Assembly: GCA_013151655.1 (NCBI GenBank)
Contig: JAADHX010000495.1
Coordinates: 1-16,375, forward strand
Reading direction: 5' to 3'
DNA: 16,375 nucleotides
Source of the DNA: Actinomycetota bacterium
Lineage (GTDB): Bacteria; Actinomycetota; Acidimicrobiia; Acidimicrobiales; Poriferisodalaceae
Positions 1 to 7,584 of this stretch are shown piece by piece; the stretch's first letter is position 1; every line of letters begins with the position of its first letter. The notes beneath the pieces were generated by a model. It was not told the DNA's origin. It saw only the letters and a list, made by a program, of their open reading frames with translations, and ran no database searches. Position numbers and translations under genes: made by a program.

Positions 1-216
1 GACCGAGACGAAGCACGAGCCCGGGTTCCAATCGAAATCGGGTTAGGTACCAACCTGATCGGACCGCCCGTCGAGATTGCCCGTCGTCTGCGCCAGTATC
101 GCGACTGTGGTGTCGACACGATTCGAGTTAGCCCCGCCGGTGACACGCCTCATAAACAGCTCGACTGTCTGGCGCAACTCCTCGACATCGCCAAAGAAGT
201 CAATGCCGACAGTTAG
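1..216 (+). CDS. LLM-class flavin-dependent oxidoreductase, C-terminal fragment
   Basis: This reading frame enters from the left edge and stops at TAG 214-216, giving about 71 residues. The segment GPPVEIARRLRQYRDCGVDT (residues 21-40), followed by an RVSPAG stretch, matches the C-terminal end of luciferase-like monooxygenases. In that family a GTPE/GPPxEVAxRL helix is followed by a GVDTxxV strand near the end of the TIM barrel. Family members use FMN or coenzyme F420 to oxidise or reduce small organic substrates; cofactor and substrate cannot be judged from this fragment. It runs convergently toward the TPR gene, with a hairpin between them. The true start lies upstream of the window. Confidence is moderate because only the tail is visible. 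Confidence 0.72.
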   Translation, partial: DRDEARARVPIEIGLGTNLIGPPVEIARRLRQYRDCGVDTIRVSPAGDTPHKQLDCLAQLLDIAKEVNADS

Positions 217-250
217 GTGCTCGGTGGCTTAGGAAGGCTCGCCGTAAATC

Positions 251-268
251 GCGCTCTACCCAGAGCGC
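251..268. terminator. Hairpin between convergent genes, likely bidirectional terminator
   Basis: GCGCTCT (251-257) and AGAGCGC (262-268) are perfect inverted arms of 7 bp around the loop ACCC. The hairpin lies between the stop of the LLM oxidoreductase (216) and the stop of the minus-strand TPR gene (284). There is no long T-tract; the minus strand continues GATTTA. It is therefore an imperfect intrinsic terminator, but its position makes that role likely for the end of the long minus-strand operon. Confidence 0.6.
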
Positions 269-283
269 CGGCGGTGGGTTGGG

Positions 284-1576
284 TTAGTTCAGGCCAACAA
301 CTGCGTGCGACGGCTGACGGTCATGCACCGCGGCCAAGAACGCTGCAGCTTTATCGCCGCGGCCGTCGTTGACATAGGCGGCGAGCAACGTGTTTGTGAC
401 GAGGTCGCGCTGCGCTCGACTGCCGCCGATTCGGACGACCTCGCCCATCATTGGCTCGAGAACGTCGACCGCCTCGCCCCAAGCCTCGCGCCCGAACGCG
501 TCGTAGGCCCCGGTCAGTTCAGCTGCTGTGGACCCGGCTGGTAGCCGACCACTCTCGCCTAGTTCTCGTAGCTCGATGATGCACGCCTGCATCTCGGCGG
601 TCTGGCCGAGGGCCGCGTGGATCAATCCCACATGAGCGTCGACGAAGACAATGGGCCGACGAAAGAGTTCGCCCTTAGCTTCGCTCAGTCGATTCCAGGT
701 CTCGATGTCGCGAGGCGCTCCGGCCAGTTCCGAACGCCAAAGGAACGAAGCAGAGTCTGAAAACGCATTGATCGCCGGTCCTGAGGTGACGCCCGGAAGA
801 CAGTTGCCAAGCACAATCTGTCGCGCCCGTTCTAGGTCTCCGTCGGTCATCACGGCCATAGCAAAATGCCACGAGAGATGACAGTGCAGGAGGCCGTCTC
901 TGTCCATCTCGGGCATCCACCCGGCAAGGAACTCCAAAATGTCTTGGTCTGCTCCGGACTCATAGAGCGCGTGGGTCAACGTATGGGCTGCGTTGGGATT
1001 AGCTCGATACTGGGCCAGGGATTGCTCCGCCAAATCGCGGCCCTTTGCCCAGTCTCCTGTCTCCAACAGTGCGAAAGCGTAAACCGTCTGGAACCACCAG
1101 TCGTTTCCGTAGTGGGGAGCCAAGGGCTCGAGTAGAGCCAGCAGTTCGGCTTCGCGGTCGATGCGACCGCTGAACCCGATCGAACCGAAAACTCCGCACG
1201 ACGGCGCCAAAGCAAGGGCGTCCAGCGGGAACTCGGCGACATGTTCGTGGGTGAGTTTCAGTGCCTCGGGAACCTTGCCGTTAACCATGCGCGAGATGAT
1301 CTCGACGTGTTGCTGTTCGCGCCTCGTCGCGCCGACAGCCAACTCCGATGCCAATTGAGCCGCGGCTCTTGCCTCTTTGGGCCTGCCGACCTTCTGATGT
1401 TGTCGAGCCTCGGCAGCGTGGGCTACAGCGAACTCTGCATCGGCTTCGATTGCTACCGCAAGGCTGGCCTCGACTCCGGCGTTGGCAGACAGAATCTTGT
1501 CGGTCGCCTCAGCGTATGCGTCTCGCGCCTCAACCGACGTTGTGCTCAGTTCGAGGCCGTATCGATCGGCTAACAA
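284..1576 (-). CDS. TTC38-like tetratricopeptide repeat protein
   Basis: This 430-residue protein resembles the TTC38 family of helical-repeat proteins. The N-terminal LSTTSVEARDAY (10-21) matches the LSTTSNEA start of TTC38. TRREQQHVEI (84-93) and the following PEALKL and FPLDALAL segments match the TTC38 TRREQLHV... motif, and the HLSWHFAMAV segment near residue 235 matches its HNYWHWAL. The family is built of TPR-like helical hairpins; its biochemical role is poorly known and no enzyme motif is visible. No signal peptide or membrane segment is seen. The start is TTG at 1576-1574, chosen because the strong Shine-Dalgarno AGAAGGAG lies 6 nt upstream. The gene sits 75 nt after the molybdopterin oxidoreductase and is the last gene before the 251-268 hairpin, so it is probably the operon's final gene. 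Confidence 0.85.
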   Translation of the reverse strand: MLADRYGLELSTTSVEARDAYAEATDKILSANAGVEASLAVAIEADAEFAVAHAAEARQHQKVGRPKEARAAAQLASELAVGATRREQQHVEIISRMVNGKVPEALKLTHEHVAEFPLDALALAPSCGVFGSIGFSGRIDREAELLALLEPLAPHYGNDWWFQTVYAFALLETGDWAKGRDLAEQSLAQYRANPNAAHTLTHALYESGADQDILEFLAGWMPEMDRDGLLHCHLSWHFAMAVMTDGDLERARQIVLGNCLPGVTSGPAINAFSDSASFLWRSELAGAPRDIETWNRLSEAKGELFRRPIVFVDAHVGLIHAALGQTAEMQACIIELRELGESGRLPAGSTAAELTGAYDAFGREAWGEAVDVLEPMMGEVVRIGGSRAQRDLVTNTLLAAYVNDGRGDKAAAFLAAVHDRQPSHAVVGLN

Positions 1577-1591
1577 CTGTTTCTCCTTCTG
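1577..1591 (-). promoter_or_regulatory. Ribosome binding site deciding a TTG start
   Basis: On the minus strand AGAAGGAG is followed by AAACAG and then TTG at 1576. This purine-rich site, with 6-nt spacing, is the reason the TTG is taken as the start of the TPR gene. Confidence 0.7.
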
Positions 1592-1651
1592 TTAGCGGGC
1601 GCTCCAACCGGCCCGTTGCCAAGGTGGTGAACCTACTCAGCCGCATCGTAG

Positions 1652-3913
1652 TCACTCGTCCGACGGGCGCCGAACCATCCGTACGGTGACCGAAATGCCG
1701 TTTAGGGCTGCGTTACCACTCAGGGCATCACGGCGGTTGGGATCGGCCAACACGTTGAAGTTGACGCCCGGATTCTGGCTCGCCACGCTGGCCTTGGTGT
1801 CATTGCCATCGTGACCCCACCCGTGGGGGAGGCTCACAACTCCCGGCATCATCGCATCGTCGAACTCGACGGTGACAGCGATAGCCGCATCTGTTGACAG
1901 CGCAGTCACCTTGGCTACGCCACCGTCGACTAGTTTCCAACTGTTGGCGTCGTTGGGGTGGACGAGGAGCGTGCAGCGGGCTTTGCCCTTCATAAGAATC
2001 GGCAGATTGTGCATCCAACTGTTGTTCGAACGAAGGTGGCGTCGACCGATGAGGACACACTCCGGCTGCTCCCGACTTATGTCGTCAACCACACCAGAAA
2101 GCGCGTCAACGAAATCCGCAGGCGCCAACTCGACCTTGCCCGATGGAGTCCGAAGTATTTCTGGCAAACGCGACTCAAGCGGGCCGAGATCGACTCCTGA
2201 AGGCTTGGCCATGACCTTGTCCAAGCAGAGCCCATCGGGGTTGAGGCCAAGAAGGTCGCCATAAGGACCAGTTCTGAGGCCGAGATCGATGCGCCGGTCG
2301 GCCCCGACCCGGGGAGCGAGCGCTTCCATGATGTCGCCTCCTTGTCCGGGGGCGCTGGACTCGATCGATCTGCGGGTCAGGTCATCGTCGAGTGCCACCA
2401 CGTCGACCTTTGGGCCCATCTCGGAGAAGATGCCGATGAGCCGCACCATGGTCTCCCAGTCGTCTGGGACTCCAGGTGGTTTCGGTATCGCCGGCGGTGA
2501 GTACCGAGCAACGTTGCGGTGGGCAAAGTTGGCGAAGAACACGTCGAAGTGTGCTTCTTCAAGCGCTGAGGGGCCTGGAATAATGACATCAGCATGTCTG
2601 GTTGTCTCGTTGAGGTAAGGGTCGAGACACACCAGCGCGTCGAGCTTGGCGAGGGCTCGCTCTACCCGAGGCCCATCAGGGCTCGACAGCGCCACATTCG
2701 ACGCGATCATGACCAAACCGTGGATCTGGCCTTGGCCAGGAGTTTCGATTTCCTCGGCCAGGCACGCAATGGGGAACTGGTTCATCACCTCAGGCGCACC
2801 CGACACCCGCGAGGAATAGCTGCCCGTCGACACACCCTCACCCCTACCAGGCGGGCCTGCGGTGTTAGCCGCGAACGCCGGCGGTTTGGCGAACATCGCG
2901 CCACCCGGCTGATCCAAGTTGCCAGTGAGGATGTTGATCACATCGATCAGCCAGCTAGTCACGGTTGCGTGCTGCTGAAGGCAAGTGCCCAAACGTCCGT
3001 ACACGGCTGCGGCCCGCGCCGAGGCCAGTTGCCTGGCCAGCGAACGCATGTCGGCGGCTGCTACTCCGCACCGCCGCGACACTTCGTCTAGGTCGAACGG
3101 TTCGACCGCCTTGCGCACAGCATCGACACCGACGAGGTGTTCGGCGACAAGTCCAGGGTCGGCCAGACCTTCGTCAAAGAGGACTCTGACGATCGCCGCT
3201 AGGAACATCGCATCAGTACCTGGGCGAATGTGATGGTGATGGTCGGCGACCTTGGACGTTTCGGTAAAGCGCGGGTCGACAGTTACGATGCGGCCGCCCC
3301 GAGCTCGCAGCGCCTTGGCCTTGCCCCGAAAGTCTGGGACGCTCCACATGCTCCCATTGGAGACCATCGGGTTGGCACCGATAATGACCAATAGATCAGT
3401 CCGTTCGATATCGGGCACCGGGATCGAGTAGAAGTCGCCGAACATTCGCCCAACCGAAAGGTGTTTGGGCATCTGATCGAGTGACGCTGCGGAGAACACG
3501 TTCGGCGAACCAATGGCCGCCGCCAGGTCCAACGCGTAGAGAACGAGCCCCGTCCGGTGCACTGTCGGGTTACCGATGACCAACCCGCATGAGAGTGGCC
3601 CGTGCTCGCTGACGACAGGCTTGAACAGCCGATCGACCTCAGCGAAAGCCTCGACGAAGTCGACCTCCACGAAGGCACCGTCGCGTTTGATGAGTGGTCT
3701 GCGAAGCCGGTCAGGGTCGTTCTGTAGTGCCTTTAACGCCGTGCCCTTGGGGCACAGAAATCCGTGGCTGAATACGTCGTCGCGATCGCCGCGTATGAGC
3801 GACGGTTCACCATCGACAAGCTGGACAGACAACCCGCAGCCAGCTTCGCACAACGGACACATGTGCAGCGCGGTTGTGCTCGGGCTGGAGTCAGGCACCG
3901 CCGGTGAGCTCAT
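1652..3913 (-). CDS. Molybdopterin-dependent oxidoreductase, DMSO reductase superfamily
   Basis: This 753-residue protein has the full layout of a large Mo/W-bisPGD oxidoreductase. An N-terminal [4Fe-4S] site is formed by C19, C22, C26 and C54 (CPLCEAGC, then FLCPKG). The Mo-bis-pterin domains follow, with GANPMVSNGSMW and GGRIVTVDPR stretches, and the C-terminal molydopterin dinucleotide-binding domain contains SLPHGWGHDG. There is no Tat signal, so it is cytoplasmic. At the usual Mo-ligand position (Sec, Cys or Ser in formate dehydrogenases, Nap and DMSO reductases) the segment SLDQMPKHLSVGRMFG offers only D146, aligned by counting back from the FG. The electron-acceptor subunit is not encoded nearby. 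Its ATG overlaps the TGA of the MBL gene by 4 nt (ATGA), implying translational coupling. It probably performs a dehydrogenase or reductase step of the operon's pathway; substrate unknown. Confidence 0.9.
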   Translation of the reverse strand: MSSPAVPDSSPSTTALHMCPLCEAGCGLSVQLVDGEPSLIRGDRDDVFSHGFLCPKGTALKALQNDPDRLRRPLIKRDGAFVEVDFVEAFAEVDRLFKPVVSEHGPLSCGLVIGNPTVHRTGLVLYALDLAAAIGSPNVFSAASLDQMPKHLSVGRMFGDFYSIPVPDIERTDLLVIIGANPMVSNGSMWSVPDFRGKAKALRARGGRIVTVDPRFTETSKVADHHHHIRPGTDAMFLAAIVRVLFDEGLADPGLVAEHLVGVDAVRKAVEPFDLDEVSRRCGVAAADMRSLARQLASARAAAVYGRLGTCLQQHATVTSWLIDVINILTGNLDQPGGAMFAKPPAFAANTAGPPGRGEGVSTGSYSSRVSGAPEVMNQFPIACLAEEIETPGQGQIHGLVMIASNVALSSPDGPRVERALAKLDALVCLDPYLNETTRHADVIIPGPSALEEAHFDVFFANFAHRNVARYSPPAIPKPPGVPDDWETMVRLIGIFSEMGPKVDVVALDDDLTRRSIESSAPGQGGDIMEALAPRVGADRRIDLGLRTGPYGDLLGLNPDGLCLDKVMAKPSGVDLGPLESRLPEILRTPSGKVELAPADFVDALSGVVDDISREQPECVLIGRRHLRSNNSWMHNLPILMKGKARCTLLVHPNDANSWKLVDGGVAKVTALSTDAAIAVTVEFDDAMMPGVVSLPHGWGHDGNDTKASVASQNPGVNFNVLADPNRRDALSGNAALNGISVTVRMVRRPSDE

Positions 3914-4686
3914 GCGGCGCCCCTGAGATCGAGGTACTGCTGCACGATCTCTCTGAACCGTTTGGGGCCCATTGACGACCCGTGTCCACCGTGAACAACC
4001 TCGACATCGAGGGCCATAAGCCGCATCATCGTGGCGACATAGTGCTCGACGTCGCTGCCGTCGAGCTCATCTAAGAGCGGGCCGTCGTAAACAGCATCGC
4101 CGCTGAACAACAACCGACTCTTGGCGTCGTACAGGCCGATGCTGCCCGGTGAATGGCCAGGCAAGTGCAGAACCTCGAACGCCCTATCGCCGAGATCGAT
4201 GACGTCACCCTCGTCGAGCACCATCGTGGCGGTCGTGGCTTGGAGCTCATGAGTCGCCGGATCAAACCCAGCGTGGGGGATCTCAGTAAGAAGCCCACCA
4301 CTGATGTCGTAGCCCATGTGGGCAATGGCAACGAGGGTGGCCTCGTCGTACGAGCCCACATCTAGACGCATATTCTCCTGGGCCGTAGCCAGAGCCGCGA
4401 CCTCAGCACTATGAATGGCCCGCTGTTCGAACTCGTGCATCCCGCCCGAGTGATCCATATGGGCGTGGGTGGCGACAGCCAGGATCGAAGCATCGAATAG
4501 ATCCGTGGCTGCCTCGCTGAGGACTGCAACCCCAACACCGGTGTCGACCAGCAGGTCGCGCTCGCGACCTCGAACGTGCCAAATGTTGCATCGCAACAAC
4601 TCGTGCACGTACGGTTCGACCAACAACGTAATGTCGTCGTCAATTGCGGTCCGGCTGAACCAATCCAAGCGTTGCTCAGCTCTCAC
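3910..4686 (-). CDS. MBL-fold metallo-hydrolase
   Basis: This 258-residue cytoplasmic protein has the complete metallo-beta-lactamase-fold metal site: THAHMDHSGG with H74, H76, D78 and H79, H178 in LHLPGHSPGS, D197 in LLFSGDAVYDG, and H235 in VHGGHGS. This is the glyoxalase II / lactonase-type arrangement for two metal ions. The family hydrolyses thioesters, lactones or related esters; the substrate is not readable here. The start is a GTG at 4686, 10 nt after the RidA stop. Purines lie upstream, but no textbook ribosome site is seen. The stop overlaps the molybdopterin oxidoreductase start by ATGA. Within the operon it may open a lactone or thioester intermediate, which is inference from context. 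Confidence 0.88.
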   Translation of the reverse strand: MRAEQRLDWFSRTAIDDDITLLVEPYVHELLRCNIWHVRGRERDLLVDTGVGVAVLSEAATDLFDASILAVATHAHMDHSGGMHEFEQRAIHSAEVAALATAQENMRLDVGSYDEATLVAIAHMGYDISGGLLTEIPHAGFDPATHELQATTATMVLDEGDVIDLGDRAFEVLHLPGHSPGSIGLYDAKSRLLFSGDAVYDGPLLDELDGSDVEHYVATMMRLMALDVEVVHGGHGSSMGPKRFREIVQQYLDLRGAA

Positions 4687-4696
4687 TTCTTCGGAC

Positions 4697-5092
4697 TCAC
4701 TTCTCTGAAGTAATGACAGCTGTCGCTTTGACTTCGGCTCTGGCCTTGGGGTCGATCAGCGAGCTACAGCCGATAACGGTCCAGGCCGGGTAGGGCTCTG
4801 CAATTGCAGCGTCCTTGGCCGCGGCGAACTCGCCGATGGTGTCCATGCCGACGTGGAACGAGGTGAGTTCGACGATGTCGCTCATCGCGGCGCCGGCGGC
4901 CTCAAGAGTCGTAGCCATGATCTCGAAAGCGAGGGCAAACTCGGCAGCGGGATCATCAGGCACACCGTCGGCGCCTCGGCCAATAACGCCAGAGACATAC
5001 ACGGTCGAACCGACGCGAAACGCGGGGGCGAAGTGCAGACGGTTGTAGCTGAACTCTTGGCCAGCGGGGATGATTGGTTCGCGGATCGTCAT
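4697..5092 (-). CDS. RidA/YjgF/UK114-family protein lacking the canonical arginine
   Basis: This 131-residue protein has the Rid fold: VGSTVYVSGVIGRG (27-40), LEAAGAAMSDIVELTSFH (63-80) and ARAEVKATAV (117-126). Canonical RidA deaminates reactive enamine/imine intermediates using Arg105 in a YPARSCVEV segment. Here the aligned segment is YPAWTVIGCSS, placing W104 at the arginine position. It therefore probably belongs to a non-canonical Rid subgroup with a different ligand. Its ATG overlaps the aminotransferase TGA by 4 nt, so the two are translationally coupled. That placement suggests handling of an imine or related product of the aminotransferase reaction (inference). Confidence 0.88.
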   Translation of the reverse strand: MTIREPIIPAGQEFSYNRLHFAPAFRVGSTVYVSGVIGRGADGVPDDPAAEFALAFEIMATTLEAAGAAMSDIVELTSFHVGMDTIGEFAAAKDAAIAEPYPAWTVIGCSSLIDPKARAEVKATAVITSEK

Positions 5093-6486
5093 GTCTTGGC
5101 TCCATCTGGGGTTGTTGTTGGGGCCATGACATCGACAAAGTTGTATGAATCGAGAACACGACCGGCCGCGGCGACGATCTCATCAATGTCGGCCACGGTG
5201 TGGGCGAACGACAAGAAGAAGTCGTTCGAACCCGGAATCGTAAGAACCCCTTCGGTGATGAGGCCGAGGTGGAACAGGTCTATCGGACGTCGGTCGAGCC
5301 GTTCGCAATGCGCGTAGCTGAGCGGGCCATCAGTCAGGAACAACCTGACCATCGGACCAAGTTGAGTGAACTGACAAGCAAACCCTCGATCGGTGAACTG
5401 CTGCTGAAGACCTTCGCCCAGTCGTTTGGCCAGAGCATCGATCTTGTTGTATCCGCCATCGATCCCCAGCTTTTCGTAGCCGCGCATGGCCGCTAGCGCT
5501 GAGGTTTGGGCGCTCGTTGAGTCGCTACAGGTGCCACTTTGAAATGCGAATGGCCCTGGAGTGGTCCGCGAAGGATCGGCGACAGCCATGATGTCGGCTC
5601 TTCCGACGATGGCGCCGAGCTTCTCACCCACCGCGAGAGCTTTGGCGAACACCGCCAGGTCCGGAACAACCCCGAAGTACTCCTGCGCCCCGCCGGCGGC
5701 TATCCGAAAGCCGCTGATCACTTCGTCGAAAATCAACAGCGCACCCGCTTCGTGAGCGAGGTCGCGAAGAGCCTCGTAATGCTCTTTGGCCCCGACAAAC
5801 AGCCCAGCGTGGTGCATTGTCGGATCCACGAGCATGGCCGCGATGTCGCCACCTGCGAGCAGTTCGGCCACCTGGTCGAGGTTGTCGAAATCGCAACCGA
5901 TGGTTTGGGAGACAGTCTCGGACGGAATTCCAGCACCGAGTCGGTGGCCGCGTCGATCAAGGCCAGAAAGGACTTGATCGCTCATGCCGTGATATGTGCC
6001 GTGAAACTTGATGATCTTGGAACGTCCGGTAAATGCGCGAGCGAACCGCATGGCGGTCATGACGGCCTCGGTGCCGCTGTTCACCAAACGAACACGTTCG
6101 GCGGCCGGAATCATCTTCTGCAACTGCTCGGCGACCTCGGTAGCTAGTTTCGGGTTCAGAATCAGCGACCCGGTCTCAAGGTTGGCCCTGATGGCTTCTT
6201 CAACGTCGGGTGGTCTGTGACCAAGCAACAAGGTGGCACCGCACAAGAAGCAATCGATGTAGTCGTTGCCATCGATATCGACGGCGCGAGATCCCTGCCC
6301 GCCGGCGAAGTAGAGCGGAAAGGGAGCGAAGTATCGAACAGTTCCGGTGACACCAGCGATGAGCGATTGCGAGGCCCTCCGATGCCACTCGGCCGAGTCC
6401 GGCGAGCGGTCGGTGTACGCCTCATGGATGTGTTCGGTTAGCACTTCGAGGCCGCTTTCGTAGCTCGGTGCGGTGATATCAGTCAT
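5089..6486 (-). CDS. Class III aminotransferase, glutamate-1-semialdehyde aminomutase-like
   Basis: This 465-residue fold-type I PLP enzyme resembles glutamate-1-semialdehyde 2,1-aminomutases and related class III transaminases. NSGTEA (136-141) binds the cofactor phosphate, FHGTYHG (161-167) stacks near the ring, IFDEVISGFR contains D254, which contacts the pyridine nitrogen, and K282 in VFAKALA is the predicted Schiff-base lysine. It is unlikely to be the tetrapyrrole-pathway HemL because it is embedded in a catabolic operon and is longer than usual HemL. It more likely transfers an amino group to or from an aldehyde or keto intermediate. The ATG at 6486 directly follows the Rieske gene TGA with no gap, and the end of that gene supplies a GGGGAG ribosome site. 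Its stop overlaps the RidA-like gene (ATGA). Confidence 0.9.
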   Translation of the reverse strand: MTDITAPSYESGLEVLTEHIHEAYTDRSPDSAEWHRRASQSLIAGVTGTVRYFAPFPLYFAGGQGSRAVDIDGNDYIDCFLCGATLLLGHRPPDVEEAIRANLETGSLILNPKLATEVAEQLQKMIPAAERVRLVNSGTEAVMTAMRFARAFTGRSKIIKFHGTYHGMSDQVLSGLDRRGHRLGAGIPSETVSQTIGCDFDNLDQVAELLAGGDIAAMLVDPTMHHAGLFVGAKEHYEALRDLAHEAGALLIFDEVISGFRIAAGGAQEYFGVVPDLAVFAKALAVGEKLGAIVGRADIMAVADPSRTTPGPFAFQSGTCSDSTSAQTSALAAMRGYEKLGIDGGYNKIDALAKRLGEGLQQQFTDRGFACQFTQLGPMVRLFLTDGPLSYAHCERLDRRPIDLFHLGLITEGVLTIPGSNDFFLSFAHTVADIDEIVAAAGRVLDSYNFVDVMAPTTTPDGAKT

Positions 6487-7584
6487 TCACTTCTCCCCCT
6501 GAGGATTCGTCTGCGAGTTCTCGATCAACCACTTGCGGAAATGCCAGCAGCCCTCTTCGAGGGGGCTCAGCGGTGCAGTTACGGCCCAGCGACTCGCGAG
6601 ACCAGTCTGAACTCGTTTCAACTGCACGATGTCCTCGGCGTTAACGGCTGCGGCCACCTCGTTGAACCTTTCGATCAATGCCTCGTTCTCGGCCAGATCA
6701 GGTGCGAGGAAAACTTCGTAGTGAACCCGAGTCAGATCAACGCCCAATGCCTCGACGCGGATCCAATCCATGCCCAAACCGCGATTGATCGAGAACATGT
6801 GCGCCGGGAAGATCTGAATGACAGCGAATGCCTCAATCTCGTCACTAATCGACTCATGGTCGAGCCAAGTCCATGGTTCGCCGGCCTCGGTGATCGACCA
6901 CGACTTGTGGCCCGGAAAGTCGCGATGAAGGGTGACTGGGTGAACCGCAGCGTGGTGGTATGACTCGGCAAAGTTCTCGACGACGAGCTTCCAGTTGACC
7001 GGTAAGTCGTGAGTTGCCGATGCAACCCTCTTGACGGCTTCGAGCCCGTATTGCTCGACTCGCTCCGTGAGGTTGGCTAGTTGTGGAGCTAGCGGGAGCG
7101 CATCGCCGCTCAGATTTACGAAGACCCAACCCTGCCACACGTCGACGGCGAAACGGCGTAAGCACATGTCGGCCGGATCAAACCCGTCGACATTCGCCAT
7201 TCCCGGTGCTGCGGCCAAGGTCCCATCAAGTCGGAAAGTCCAGTTGTGATAGGGACATTGGAGAGACGACGCAGTACCAGAACCTTCGACGATTGTTGAA
7301 CCGCGGTGCGGGCACACGTTGGCAAAGGCGTTTAGCCCACCGTCGCGCCCACGAGTCACCACAATTGGATCGCTGGCGATGGTTGCCGCCACAAAATCGC
7401 CTGGCTGCACAAGGTCCTCAACTCGGGCTACCGATACCCACGAGTTGGTCCAAGCAGAGCGCCGTTCTACTTCGAACTGATCGACACTTGTGTAATAACT
7501 AGCCGGAAGCGAAGTCGCGCTGGCAAGCGGGCGTATTGCGCCAGCTGAGTCGGAACGTTCACGAGTCGTCTCGGAGTTGTTCAT
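6487..7584 (-). CDS. Rieske non-heme iron oxygenase, alpha subunit (CntA/GbcA-like)
   Basis: This 365-residue protein is a ring-hydroxylating-oxygenase-type alpha subunit. The Rieske [2Fe-2S] site is C91-P-H93 and C110-PY-H113 (CPHRG...CPYHNWTF). The mononuclear iron site is H210 and H215 in ENFAESYHHAAVHP, with D318 in AEDIVQLKRVQTGLAS as the probable third ligand. The residue that bridges Rieske and iron centres between subunits, usually Asp in aromatic dioxygenases, is E207 here. Glu at this position is known from quaternary-amine oxygenases such as carnitine oxygenase CntA. The pattern VENFxExYH...VQxGL also fits glycine-betaine/carnitine/stachydrine-type enzymes. No reductase or ferredoxin partner gene is in the window. 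Its start overlaps the aldehyde dehydrogenase stop (ATGA). It probably oxidises, and perhaps N-demethylates, the pathway substrate; this is inference. Confidence 0.92.
   Translation of the reverse strand: MNNSETTRERSDSAGAIRPLASATSLPASYYTSVDQFEVERRSAWTNSWVSVARVEDLVQPGDFVAATIASDPIVVTRGRDGGLNAFANVCPHRGSTIVEGSGTASSLQCPYHNWTFRLDGTLAAAPGMANVDGFDPADMCLRRFAVDVWQGWVFVNLSGDALPLAPQLANLTERVEQYGLEAVKRVASATHDLPVNWKLVVENFAESYHHAAVHPVTLHRDFPGHKSWSITEAGEPWTWLDHESISDEIEAFAVIQIFPAHMFSINRGLGMDWIRVEALGVDLTRVHYEVFLAPDLAENEALIERFNEVAAAVNAEDIVQLKRVQTGLASRWAVTAPLSPLEEGCWHFRKWLIENSQTNPQGEK

Noticed and set aside
2594..3091. Plus-strand 165-residue frame
   Set aside because: It is antisense to the molybdopterin oxidoreductase and rich in Arg and His as expected from reversed coding sequence; no recognisable domain.
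1652..3913. Selenocysteine formate dehydrogenase
   Set aside because: Because the window shows Sec usage I checked this gene. It has no in-frame TGA and no Cys at the Mo-ligand position, so a FdhF-type assignment is not supported.
5539..6147. Plus-strand 202-residue frame
   Set aside because: It lies opposite the aminotransferase gene, whose PLP motifs are clear. The opposite-strand translation shows no family motif and is a GC-rich shadow.
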